DNA of 64,000 nt from Castellaniella sp049671645 (GTDB lineage: Bacteria > Pseudomonadota > Gammaproteobacteria > Burkholderiales > Burkholderiaceae_B), in assembly GCF_049671645.1 (NCBI RefSeq), contig NZ_JBATVG010000027.1, forward strand, positions 1 through 64,000, in the 5' to 3' direction. The translations under genes and the position numbers were made by a program. The notes under the pieces were generated by a model. It did not search any database. It saw only the letters and a program-made list of their open reading frames with translations, and was not told the DNA's origin. Within the stretch, counting starts at the first letter, position 1, and the number at the start of each line of letters is the position of its first letter. Below, in pieces: positions 8,185 through 16,183 of this stretch.

Positions 8185-8892
8185 ATGACAAAAGTCGATG
8201 GGGCCGGGGGTTCCCCCGCCCAGGTCTTTGGCCACCCGCTGTTCCAGGGCATGCCCGAGGACATGCGGCCGATCTTGCTGCGCGATGCCGCCGTCCTGCA
8301 CACGCAGGATGGCAAGACCTTGTTCCACGAGGGCGGGGAGGCCGTCGAATACCTGTATGTCTTCAGCGGCAGCATCGAGGTGCTGCGCCATACCCAGGAT
8401 GGCCAGGAACGCGTGTTTTCGATTTTCCACCCGGGACAGATGCTGGCGGAAACCGCCATGTTCATGACCCATGGCCGCTACCCCATGGAGGCGCGTTCGC
8501 GGGGCGACGCCGTCGTGCTGTGCCTGAAGCGCACGGGCTTGCAGGAAGCCGTCCGGGCCTGGCCCGAGCTGGCCATGCGCCTGCTGAACCGCCTGAGCGA
8601 CCGGGTCTATCAGCGCGTCAACGATGTCGAGTGGTACAGCGACAGCACCGCCGCCCAGCGCCTGGCCGATTACCTGCTGCGCTTGCACGGCGACCCCGCG
8701 GACGGCCCGGTGCGCCTGCCGCTGACCCAGCGGCAACTGGCCGCGCATCTGGGGGTGCGGCCGGAGACGCTCAGCCGACTGTTGGCCGATTGGGTCGCGC
8801 AGGGGCATATTTCCGGCGCCAGGCGGGATTGGGCCTTGCTGAATCCGTCGTTTCTGGAATCCCTGGCGCAGGCTGCACGGCGCAGCTTCTGA
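8185..8892 (+). CDS. Crp/Fnr family transcriptional regulator
   Basis: A 235-residue protein. The N-terminal half is a cyclic-nucleotide-binding-like beta roll (for example LFHEGGEAVEYLYVFSGSIE). The C-terminus is a winged helix with the recognition helix in LTQRQLAAHLGVRPETLSR. The FNR-type N-terminal cysteine cluster is absent, so an oxygen-sensing [4Fe-4S] role is unlikely. The ATG at 8185 is preferred because the upstream extension has no family similarity. It is divergent from the SDR gene and sits before ilvD. Its ligand and targets are unknown. Confidence 0.85.
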   Translation: MTKVDGAGGSPAQVFGHPLFQGMPEDMRPILLRDAAVLHTQDGKTLFHEGGEAVEYLYVFSGSIEVLRHTQDGQERVFSIFHPGQMLAETAMFMTHGRYPMEARSRGDAVVLCLKRTGLQEAVRAWPELAMRLLNRLSDRVYQRVNDVEWYSDSTAAQRLADYLLRLHGDPADGPVRLPLTQRQLAAHLGVRPETLSRLLADWVAQGHISGARRDWALLNPSFLESLAQAARRSF

Positions 8893-8993
8893 GCGACGGA
8901 TACCTGCAGATTGCGCCGGTTCCCGCTGCGCCTGCGGCAAACAAGCCGTACACTTGAAGATTGTCCGCAGAAACAACCCGTAAGGATCCGCTC

Positions 8994-10682
8994 ATGTCCA
9001 AGCCTTTGCGCTCATCCAACATCACCCAGGGGGTGGCCCGCGCACCGAACCGTTCCATGTATTACGCCCTGGGCTATACAGAAGACGACTTCAACAAACC
9101 CATGATCGGCATTGCCAACGGGCAAAGCACCATCACGCCTTGCAACAGCGGCCTGCAGCCGCTGGCGGATGCGGCGGCGGCGGCGATCAAGGTCTCCGGC
9201 GGCAATCCGCAGATGTTCGGCACGCCGACGATTTCCGACGGCATGGCCATGGGCACGGAAGGCATGAAGTATTCCCTGGTCTCGCGCGAAGTCATCGCCG
9301 ACTGCGTGGAAACCTGTGTGCAGGGTCAGTGGATGGATGGCGTGCTGGTGATCGGCGGCTGCGACAAGAACATGCCCGGCGGCATGATGGGCATGCTGCG
9401 CTCCAATGTGCCGTCCATCTATGTCTACGGCGGCACCATCCTGCCGGGCAGCTACAACGGCCAGGATCTGAACATCGTCAGCGTCTTCGAAGCGGTCGGC
9501 GAACACGCCGCCGGACGCATGACCGAGACCGACCTGCGCAATATCGAAACCCATGCCATTCCCTGCAGCGGGTCCTGCGGCGGCATGTACACGGCCAACA
9601 CCATGAGCTCGGCCTTCGAGGTCATGGGCATGAGCCTGCCGTATTCTTCGACCATGGCCAACGTGCACCAGGAAAAGATCGATTCGGCCGCCGAATCGGC
9701 CCGGGTGCTGCTGAAGGCCGTCGAACTGGATCTGAAGCCGCGCGACATCGTCACGCGCAAGTCCATTGAAAACGCCGTGGCCGTCATCATGGCCACCGGC
9801 GGCTCGACCAATGCGGTGCTGCACATCCTGGCGATTGCTCACGCCGCGGAAGTCGACTGGACCATCGACGACTTCGAACGCGTGCGCCGCCGCGTGCCGG
9901 TCATCTGCGACCTGAAGCCCAGCGGCAAGCACCTGGTGGTGGATTTCCACAAGGCGGGCGGCGTGCCCCAGGTGATGAAGCTGCTGCTGAACGCCGGCCT
10001 GCTGCATGGCGATTGCATCACCATCACCGGCAAGACCATCGCCGAAACGCTGAAGGACGTGCCCGACGTCCCCGTTGACCAGGACGTGATCCATACCCTG
10101 GACAATGCCCTGTACGCCGAAGGCCACCTGGCCATCCTGAAGGGCAATCTGGCCGAGCTGGGCGCCGTGGCGAAGATCACCGGCCTGAAGAACCCGGCCA
10201 TCACCGGTCCGGCGCGGGTGTTCGACGACGAACAGTCCGCCATGGACGCCATCTTGGCGGGCAAGATCCATGCCGGCGACGTGCTGATCCTGCGTTACCT
10301 GGGACCCAAGGGCGGCCCGGGGATGCCGGAAATGCTGGCGCCGACCAGCGCCCTGGTGGGCGAAGGCCTGGGCGATTCCGTGGGCCTGGTCACCGATGGC
10401 CGCTTTTCGGGCGGTACCTGGGGCATGGTCGTGGGCCATGTGGCCCCCGAAGCGGCCGTGGGCGGCACGATCGCCCTGGTCGAGGAAGGCGATTCCATCA
10501 CCATCGACGCCCATAAGCAATTGCTGCAGGTGAACGTCGCCGACGAAGTCCTGGCCAAGCGCCGCGCCGCCTGGACGCCGCCCAAACCCCGCTATACGCG
10601 CGGGGTGCAGGCGAAATTCGCCTTCAACTGCTCCGACGCCAGCACCGGCGCCGTGCTGGATCGATTCGAAGACCGCAGCTGA
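8994..10682 (+). CDS. ilvD: dihydroxy-acid dehydratase
   Basis: A 562-residue Fe-S dehydratase of branched-chain amino-acid synthesis, converting 2,3-dihydroxy-3-methylvalerate or -isovalerate to the 2-keto acid. The cluster-ligand segments GGCDKNMPGGMMGML and PCSGSCGGMYTANTMSS are present, as is the C-terminal GRFSGGTWGMVVGHV loop. The start at MSKPLRSSN is chosen because TAAGGA lies about 8 bases upstream and homologues begin here. It is a separate transcription unit, followed by a hairpin at 10690. Confidence 0.96.
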   Translation: MSKPLRSSNITQGVARAPNRSMYYALGYTEDDFNKPMIGIANGQSTITPCNSGLQPLADAAAAAIKVSGGNPQMFGTPTISDGMAMGTEGMKYSLVSREVIADCVETCVQGQWMDGVLVIGGCDKNMPGGMMGMLRSNVPSIYVYGGTILPGSYNGQDLNIVSVFEAVGEHAAGRMTETDLRNIETHAIPCSGSCGGMYTANTMSSAFEVMGMSLPYSSTMANVHQEKIDSAAESARVLLKAVELDLKPRDIVTRKSIENAVAVIMATGGSTNAVLHILAIAHAAEVDWTIDDFERVRRRVPVICDLKPSGKHLVVDFHKAGGVPQVMKLLLNAGLLHGDCITITGKTIAETLKDVPDVPVDQDVIHTLDNALYAEGHLAILKGNLAELGAVAKITGLKNPAITGPARVFDDEQSAMDAILAGKIHAGDVLILRYLGPKGGPGMPEMLAPTSALVGEGLGDSVGLVTDGRFSGGTWGMVVGHVAPEAAVGGTIALVEEGDSITIDAHKQLLQVNVADEVLAKRRAAWTPPKPRYTRGVQAKFAFNCSDASTGAVLDRFEDRS

Positions 10683-10689
10683 TTCCGGG

Positions 10690-10712
10690 CGGCCCGCTCT
10701 ATCGGCGGGCCG
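10690..10712 (+). terminator. hairpin after ilvD, possible terminator
   Basis: CGGCCCGC and GCGGGCCG form an 8-bp GC-rich stem around a 7-base loop, starting 8 bases after the ilvD stop. The following bases GTTCTGC give only a weak T-run, so termination efficiency is uncertain. Confidence 0.5.
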
Positions 10713-10797
10713 TTCTGCAGTATCGTATCGGGCTGGATTTCCCGGGCCGTCTGACGGCGGCTTCCGGGGTCCGGCCCTTTTTGAATGGAGACTGGTC

Positions 10798-11628
10798 TTG
10801 CTGACTGCCGAACAACGCGCTTTGCAATTGCAGATCCGCCTGGGTCTGGGGGTGCGCGACGCATTCGATGCCGCTGCCGAAATCGAACAGCGGGTGGATT
10901 TCCTGGCGGAACTGCTGCGCAGCACGGGCGCCCGCGCGCTGGTGCTGGGGATCAGCGGCGGGGTGGATTCCCTGACGGCGGGCTGCCTGTCGCAGCGGGC
11001 CGTGCAGCGGGTGCGCGAGCAGGGCGGGGATGCCCGGTTTGTGGCCATGCGCCTGCCCTATGGCACGCAGCTGGACGAGGCCGATGCCCAGGCCAGCCTG
11101 CAGGTCATCCAGCCCGACGAAACCCTGACGGTGGACGTGCGGCCCGCGTCCGACGCCATGCTGGCGGCGGTGCAGGCTTCGGGACAGGTGTTTCGCGATG
11201 CCGCGCAGCAGGATTTCCTGCATGGCAACATCAAGGCCCGCCAGCGCATGATCGCCCAGTATGCCGTGGCCGGCGCGCGCGGCGGGCTGGTGGTGGGCAC
11301 GGATCATGCGGCCGAGGCCCTGATGGGCTTCTTCACCAAATTCGGCGATGGCGCGGCCGACGTCACCCCGCTGGCCGGACTGAACAAGCGCCGGGTCCGG
11401 GCGCTGGCCGGCGCCATGGGGGCGCCCGACGCCCTGGTGCTGAAGGTCCCCACCGCCGACCTCGAATTGCTCAAGCCCCTGAAGCCGGACGAAGACGCGT
11501 TCGGCGTCAGCTACCAGCAGATCGACGATTTCCTGGAAGGCCGGGATGTCTCTCCCGAAGCCTTCGAGATCATCGTGGGCACCTGGCGGCGCAGCGCCCA
11601 CAAGCGGGCGCTGCCGATCGCGCCCTGA
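10798..11628 (+). CDS. nadE: ammonia-dependent NAD+ synthetase
   Basis: A 276-residue enzyme that amidates nicotinate adenine dinucleotide to NAD+ using ATP and NH3. The PP-loop ISGGVDSLTAG near residue 53 binds ATP. The segments RLPYGTQLDEADAQ, VVGTDHAAEALMGFFTKFGD and PTADLE follow the E. coli NadE pattern throughout. No glutaminase domain is present, consistent with the short ammonia-dependent form. The start codon appears to be TTG, with GGAG 7 bases upstream. A strong terminator follows. Confidence 0.95.
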   Translation: MLTAEQRALQLQIRLGLGVRDAFDAAAEIEQRVDFLAELLRSTGARALVLGISGGVDSLTAGCLSQRAVQRVREQGGDARFVAMRLPYGTQLDEADAQASLQVIQPDETLTVDVRPASDAMLAAVQASGQVFRDAAQQDFLHGNIKARQRMIAQYAVAGARGGLVVGTDHAAEALMGFFTKFGDGAADVTPLAGLNKRRVRALAGAMGAPDALVLKVPTADLELLKPLKPDEDAFGVSYQQIDDFLEGRDVSPEAFEIIVGTWRRSAHKRALPIAP

Positions 11629-11635
11629 CGCAACC

Positions 11636-11665
11636 GGCGCCCCGCCGCTTGGCGGCGCCCGTTTT
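11636..11665 (+). terminator. Rho-independent terminator after nadE
   Basis: GGCGCC (11636-11641) pairs with GGCGCC (11654-11659), with an inner GCC/GGC stem and a small bulge. The sequence CGTTTTCT follows. It begins 8 bases after the nadE stop codon. Confidence 0.7.
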
Positions 11666-11929
11666 CTCCAGGAACCCGGCTCTCTTCGAGTGACCGGGCC
11701 TTCCTTCCTGGACGATTCCCCTCCATCGCACCGATATCCGGGCGCCCGCGGGCCGGCACGGTAGATCGACTGCGGGTTCTTTCAACAAGGCCTTCTTCGC
11801 CAAGGCGTGTCCGCGTGTGCCTCCATTCTTTGATATCCTGTTGACGTACTGCTGATGTACACATAAAATACAATTAATAAATCTGATGATTATTAAAGAT
11901 AAAATTCACGTTCGGAGGACGACGGGCTT
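11666..11929. other. intergenic region ahead of the CoA-catabolic cluster
   Basis: The first half is GC-rich and shows no convincing gene. The last 90 bases are strongly AT-rich and hold the promoter described at 11841. A near-palindrome ATGTACACAT overlaps the promoter spacer. GGAGG lies about 9 bases before the ATG at 11930. Confidence 0.5.
11841..11869 (+). promoter_or_regulatory. sigma-70 promoter for the 11930-24779 cluster
   Basis: TTGACG (11841-11846) and TAAAAT (11864-11869) are separated by exactly 17 bases and lie 60 bases before the first start codon. The spacer contains GTACTGCTGATGTAC and ATGTACACAT, which have dyad character. A repressor such as the cluster's own GntR protein could bind here; that part is inference. 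Confidence 0.65.
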
Positions 11930-12739
11930 ATGTACAGCCAAATCATGTATGCGGTGGACGGGTCGGTGGCGACCATCACCCTGAACCGCCCCGAGCGTAT
12001 GAATGCGCTCACCAAGGTGCTGGAAACTGAACTGTGGTCGGCCCTGGATCAGGCGGGACGAGACGACCAGGTCCGGGCGGTGGTCCTGACCGGGGCGGGA
12101 CGGGCGTTCTGCGCCGGGATGGACATGGACGAACTCGAAGTCCTGCCGCCCGACGACATCGGTCGGCGCGAATGGATGCGCCCCTACGACATGAACCGTC
12201 GCGCGGATTATCAAACGCGGTATTCGTATTTCCCCAATATCGACAAGCCGGTCATTTCGGCCATCAACGGCGCAGCAGCCGGCTTGGGCCTGATCTTCGC
12301 GCTTTACAGCGATTTTCGGATCGCGTCGACCTCGGCGGTGTTCGCCACGGCCTTCGCCAAGCGCGGCCTGATCGCCGAACACGGTATCGCGTGGATCCTG
12401 CCTCGCGTGGTCGGCCATGCGCATGCCATCGACCTGTTGCTGACTTCACGCAAGGTCGACGCGGACGAAGCGCTGCGTATCGGACTGGTGCAACGCCTCG
12501 TCGAGCCGGAGCATTTGCTGGAAGAGGCCTACGCCCTGGCGGACACGCTGTCCCGCGATGTGTCGCCCCGTTCCGTGCGTGTCATGAAGCGGCAGCTCTG
12601 GGAGGCTCCCTATCAGAGCCTGGGCCAGGCGGTCGTCCTGGCCAACCGGGAAATGTACGACAGCATCCTGAGCGAGGATTTTCAGGAAGGCGTCGCGCAT
12701 TTCAAGGAAAAACGCGCTGCCCGGTTCACCGGACGATAA
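11930..12739 (+). CDS. enoyl-CoA hydratase/isomerase family protein (atypical active site)
   Basis: A 269-residue crotonase-fold protein. The oxyanion-hole segments are AFCAGMDMDEL and GAAAGLGLIFAL. Aligned by eye to rat mitochondrial enoyl-CoA hydratase, both catalytic Glu positions (144 and 164) are non-acidic here (Ile and Phe). A Glu occurs instead in GLIAEHGIAWILP, a pattern shared by many uncharacterised crotonases. Isomerase, hydrolase or lyase activity is therefore as likely as hydration. It is the first gene of the 13-gene cluster and is followed by an importer. Confidence 0.8.
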   Translation: MYSQIMYAVDGSVATITLNRPERMNALTKVLETELWSALDQAGRDDQVRAVVLTGAGRAFCAGMDMDELEVLPPDDIGRREWMRPYDMNRRADYQTRYSYFPNIDKPVISAINGAAAGLGLIFALYSDFRIASTSAVFATAFAKRGLIAEHGIAWILPRVVGHAHAIDLLLTSRKVDADEALRIGLVQRLVEPEHLLEEAYALADTLSRDVSPRSVRVMKRQLWEAPYQSLGQAVVLANREMYDSILSEDFQEGVAHFKEKRAARFTGR

Positions 12740-12779
12740 GCGGCGTCCATCTAGACAGGCATCTCACTGAGAGGGTCGT

Positions 12780-13655
12780 ATGCCGGGTATTGGAGAAATA
12801 TTCAGCCAATTGACCAATGGGGTCATTCTGGGCTTGATTCTGGCGCTGGTCGCCACAGGCTTCACCATGGTCCTCGGGGTCATGGGCATTCTCAATTTTT
12901 CCCATGGACTGTTGTTCGCGTTGGGGGCGTATCTGGCGCTGACCATCTACAAGGTGACCGGTTATTGGGCGGCTTTGCTGCTTGCGCCGCTGCTGGTGGG
13001 CGCGCTCGGCATTCTGCTCGAGAACGTATTCATCCGGCGGCTCTATGGCAAGGATCCATTGTTCGTGCTGCTGCTGACTTTCGGCATCGCCATGGCGGGC
13101 GAGGACGTGATCCAGATGATCTGGGGAAAGCTGGCCTATTCCATCGATCCTCCCGCGCAGGTGCAGGGGGTCTTGAATCTGGGTTTCATGCTGTATTCAA
13201 AGTATCGCGTTTTCATGGGCCTGTTCGCCCTGTTGGCGATTTTCTCGGTCTGGCTGTTCATGGCGCGCACACCCTACGGCGCCATCATCCGGGCAGGGGC
13301 GTACGACAGCGAGATGGTGGGCGTCCTGGGCAAGAACCTGCCGCGCATCCGTTCACTGGTGTTCGGCCTGGCCGCCGCGATGGCCGCCTTGGCGGGCATC
13401 ATCGCGGCTCCGTTGTGGAGCATCCGTCCGCAGATGGGGCTGGACGCCTTGTTGCCGGCATTTCTCATCGTGGTGATCGGCGGCATGGGGAGCTTCTGGG
13501 GCAGCGTCCTGGGCGGGCTGCTGGTCGGGATCTCCAATTCGATCGCCGTCATGTTCATCCCCAGGTTCGCCGACCTGATGATGTACGTGTTGGCGGTGGT
13601 CATCCTGCTTTATCGTCCGCGCGGCCTGATGGGTACGCGCAGTGTGCTGGAGTAA
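12780..13655 (+). CDS. Liv-type ABC transporter permease (LivH family)
   Basis: A 291-residue inner-membrane permease with about eight hydrophobic segments. It has the LivH-family features GFTMVLGVMGILNFSHG near residue 25 and a C-terminal segment rich in Gly with YRPRGLMG. GAGAGG lies before the ATG. It pairs with the LivM-type permease that starts 3 bases after its stop. Transporters of this family import branched-chain amino acids but also aromatic acids and amides. The neighbours here suggest a carboxylate that is activated to a CoA thioester. Confidence 0.88.
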   Translation: MPGIGEIFSQLTNGVILGLILALVATGFTMVLGVMGILNFSHGLLFALGAYLALTIYKVTGYWAALLLAPLLVGALGILLENVFIRRLYGKDPLFVLLLTFGIAMAGEDVIQMIWGKLAYSIDPPAQVQGVLNLGFMLYSKYRVFMGLFALLAIFSVWLFMARTPYGAIIRAGAYDSEMVGVLGKNLPRIRSLVFGLAAAMAALAGIIAAPLWSIRPQMGLDALLPAFLIVVIGGMGSFWGSVLGGLLVGISNSIAVMFIPRFADLMMYVLAVVILLYRPRGLMGTRSVLE

Positions 13656-13658
13656 TCC

Positions 13659-14687
13659 ATGAAAACCGAAAAGAAAAGCGGGCGCGCCGCAGGCGGCATG
13701 CCCACGAAGACATTCCTGTTGCTGTTCGCCGGATTCGCCGTGTTGCCGCAGGTGCTGCAGGCGCTGGGAATCAGCCTGAACCTGGGGACGGAAATGCTCA
13801 TCATCGCCCTGTTCGCGATGGGATACAACCTGATGCTGGGCACCACGGGGCTGCCCGCGTTCGGGCATGCGGCCTTGTTCGGGACAGGGGCCTATGCGGT
13901 GGGTGTCATGGGGGGCCATGGCATGGGCGGATTTGTCGAAGGCCTGGTCGGCGCCACCGTCGCCGGCATGCTGGCCGCTTTCCTGATCGGCGTGCTGGTC
14001 ATGAAAAAGCGCGGGATCTACTTCGGCCTGCTGACCCTGGCGTTCGGCCAGATGTTCTATATCATCGCCTTGCGCTGGGACGAGGTCACGGGAGGCGAGA
14101 CCGGGCTGACGGGTATCGAGCGCCCGATGCTGTTCTTCCTGGACATGAATAATCCCACTGTCTTCTATTGGACGGTCCTGGTAATTTTCTCGGCGTCCGT
14201 GGCCTTGCTCTGGAAGATCACGAATTCGCCCTTCGGCAGCCTGCTGACGGCCATCAAGAGCAACGAGATCCGCACGCGCTACCTGGGCTATGAGACGGTC
14301 TACTACAAGCTGCTGGCATTCACGATCTCGGGCGCTTTTTCAGGCCTGGCCGGAGGGCTGTTCGCCTGGCACCAGTATGCGGTCTACCCGCAGACGCTGT
14401 TCTGGGTCGAATCCGGCAATATCGTGATCATGACCCTGCTGGGCGGCGGATTGACCAGTTTCCTGGGGCCCGTGCTGGGCGCGGCCGTCTTCGTGGGCGC
14501 TCAGGACCTGATCAGCAGCTATACCGAGCACTGGATGTTTTTCTTCGGGTTGCTGTTCATCCTGATCGTCACTGCTTTTCCGAACGGCCTGCCCGAAGCG
14601 TTCTCCAGGCTGTACCGCGCGGTCCGGCGCAAGGCCGGCGGCCAGGGCTCGGCCCCGTCGCAAGATGCCGTGAAGGCGGGGGACTGA
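13659..14687 (+). CDS. Liv-type ABC transporter permease (LivM family)
   Basis: A 342-residue inner-membrane permease. Residues 1-20 are basic and cytoplasmic; about nine hydrophobic segments follow. The family segments GYNLMLGTTGLPAFGHAALF and the loop AIKSNEIRTRYLGYE are present. It starts 3 bases after the LivH-type gene and ends 1 base before the ATPase gene, so the transporter is a tight operon. It should form a heterodimer with the preceding permease. Confidence 0.88.
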   Translation: MKTEKKSGRAAGGMPTKTFLLLFAGFAVLPQVLQALGISLNLGTEMLIIALFAMGYNLMLGTTGLPAFGHAALFGTGAYAVGVMGGHGMGGFVEGLVGATVAGMLAAFLIGVLVMKKRGIYFGLLTLAFGQMFYIIALRWDEVTGGETGLTGIERPMLFFLDMNNPTVFYWTVLVIFSASVALLWKITNSPFGSLLTAIKSNEIRTRYLGYETVYYKLLAFTISGAFSGLAGGLFAWHQYAVYPQTLFWVESGNIVIMTLLGGGLTSFLGPVLGAAVFVGAQDLISSYTEHWMFFFGLLFILIVTAFPNGLPEAFSRLYRAVRRKAGGQGSAPSQDAVKAGD

Positions 14688-14688
14688 C

Positions 14689-15465
14689 ATGGAAATCCTG
14701 CGTACGGAAAACCTGTCCGTTCAATTCGGCATGATCAAGCCGGTCGACGACGTTTCGGTCAGCATCGAAGAAGGCAAGCTGACCTCCATCATCGGGCCCA
14801 ATGGCGCGGGCAAGACTTCGTTCTTCAATCTGTTGACGGGCTTGTATGCGCCGACGAACGGGCGGGTGTTCTTCGATGGCGAGGACATCACCGATCTGCC
14901 GATCCATGAAAAGGTGCTGAAAGGCCTGACCCGGACTTTCCAGATCCTCAATATCTTCGATCCGTTGACCGTCGAGCAGAACGTGCGCATCGCCGTGCAG
15001 CGCCGCTTCGGCCGGCAATGGAAATTGTTCGACCGGGTCGACAGCAATGGCGAGGTCGAGGACGCCGTGAGCGAAGTGCTCGAGCGCGTGCGTCTCAAGG
15101 ACAAGCGAGGGGTTGTGGCCAGCGATCTCTCGCACGGCCATCGGCGGCACCTGGAAATGGGCCTGTCCCTGGCGACGCAGCCACGGGTTCTGTTGCTGGA
15201 CGAGCCGATGAGCGGTCTGGGGATGTACGAGAGTTCGGTGATGTCCGAATTCATCGGCGATCTGGCCCGGGAGCTGACGGTCGTGCTGGTCGAGCACCAC
15301 ATGCCGGTCGTGCTGTCGATCTCGGACACCATCCTGGTCTTGAGCCGCGGCCGCCTGATCGCTCAGGGAGCGCCGGCCGACATCCAGGCCAGCGAGCAGG
15401 TCCAGGAAGCCTACCTGGGCAGCCGCCGTTTCGATATCCAGGCCGGAGAGACGAGCCATGCTTGA
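14689..15465 (+). CDS. Liv-type ABC transporter ATP-binding protein (LivG family)
   Basis: A 258-residue ATPase with Walker A GPNGAGKTS, Walker B VLLLDEPMSGLG and the switch His in VLVEHHM. The usual LSGG signature is replaced by LSHGHRRH, which is within the variation seen in LivG proteins (often LSYGxQR). The C-terminus overlaps the next ATPase gene by 8 bases. It works as a pair with that second ATPase. Confidence 0.88.
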   Translation: MEILRTENLSVQFGMIKPVDDVSVSIEEGKLTSIIGPNGAGKTSFFNLLTGLYAPTNGRVFFDGEDITDLPIHEKVLKGLTRTFQILNIFDPLTVEQNVRIAVQRRFGRQWKLFDRVDSNGEVEDAVSEVLERVRLKDKRGVVASDLSHGHRRHLEMGLSLATQPRVLLLDEPMSGLGMYESSVMSEFIGDLARELTVVLVEHHMPVVLSISDTILVLSRGRLIAQGAPADIQASEQVQEAYLGSRRFDIQAGETSHA

Positions 15466-16159
15466 AGTGAAGGGAATCAATACATTCTATGGCCATGCGC
15501 ACGTCCTGTTCGACGCCAGCCTGGCGGTGCGGGAGGGAGAGTGCGTGTCCTTGCTCGGGCGCAACGGCGCCGGCAAGACGACCACTTTGCGCAGCATCAT
15601 GAACCTGACGCCGCCCCAGGGGGGCGAGGTCGTGTTCATGGGGCGGGCGCTGGGCGGTCTGATGCCCTACCAGGTGGCAAAGGCGGGCATCGCGATGGTG
15701 CCGGAGGACCGGCGCATCTTCCCGACCTTGAGCGTCGAGGAGAACCTGAGTCTGGGCGCCAAGCGCAATGCCCAGGGACAGGCGCCCTGGACCCTGGAGC
15801 GCATCTACGACATGTTCCCGAAGATGGCGGAACTGCGCGAGCGCAGCGGGGGCAACCTGAGCGGCGGCGAGCAGCAGATTCTGTCGATCACGCGCGCGCT
15901 CATGGGGAACCCGCAGCTTCTGATGCTCGATGAGCCGACCGAGGGTCTGGCCCCGATCGTGGTGGAGGACCTGGTCGAGGCGATCCACAAACTGAAGCGC
16001 GAACGCATGACGGTCCTTCTGGTCGAGCAGAACCTGAACGTCGCCCTGGACCTGGCCGACCGTTGCTATGTGCTGGACCACGGCCAGGTCGTCAGGGAAG
16101 GCAGCGCGGAGGCGATCCGCCGGGACGATGGCCTGCGGCACGACCTGCTGGGCGTGTGA
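15458..16159 (+). CDS. Liv-type ABC transporter ATP-binding protein (LivF family)
   Basis: A 233-residue ATPase with Walker A GRNGAGKTT, the family segment VPEDRRIFPTLSVEENL, the signature LSGGEQQ, Walker B LLMLDEPTEGLAP and the switch region VLLVEQN. It overlaps the LivG-type gene by 8 bases, which suggests translational coupling. It completes the cytoplasmic part of the importer, whose binding protein is encoded beyond the aldehyde dehydrogenase gene. Confidence 0.9.
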   Translation: MLEVKGINTFYGHAHVLFDASLAVREGECVSLLGRNGAGKTTTLRSIMNLTPPQGGEVVFMGRALGGLMPYQVAKAGIAMVPEDRRIFPTLSVEENLSLGAKRNAQGQAPWTLERIYDMFPKMAELRERSGGNLSGGEQQILSITRALMGNPQLLMLDEPTEGLAPIVVEDLVEAIHKLKRERMTVLLVEQNLNVALDLADRCYVLDHGQVVREGSAEAIRRDDGLRHDLLGV

Positions 16160-16183
16160 TTTTTGTATTTCTGGGAATGAATC

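Noticed and set aside
9012..11048. 678-codon frame antisense to ilvD and nadE
   Set aside because: It crosses two real genes and a terminator, and its translation is His/Gln/Asp-rich without motifs.
12965..14152. 395-codon plus-strand frame across the two Liv permease genes
   Set aside because: It is a shifted frame over genes with clear TM patterns and family motifs.
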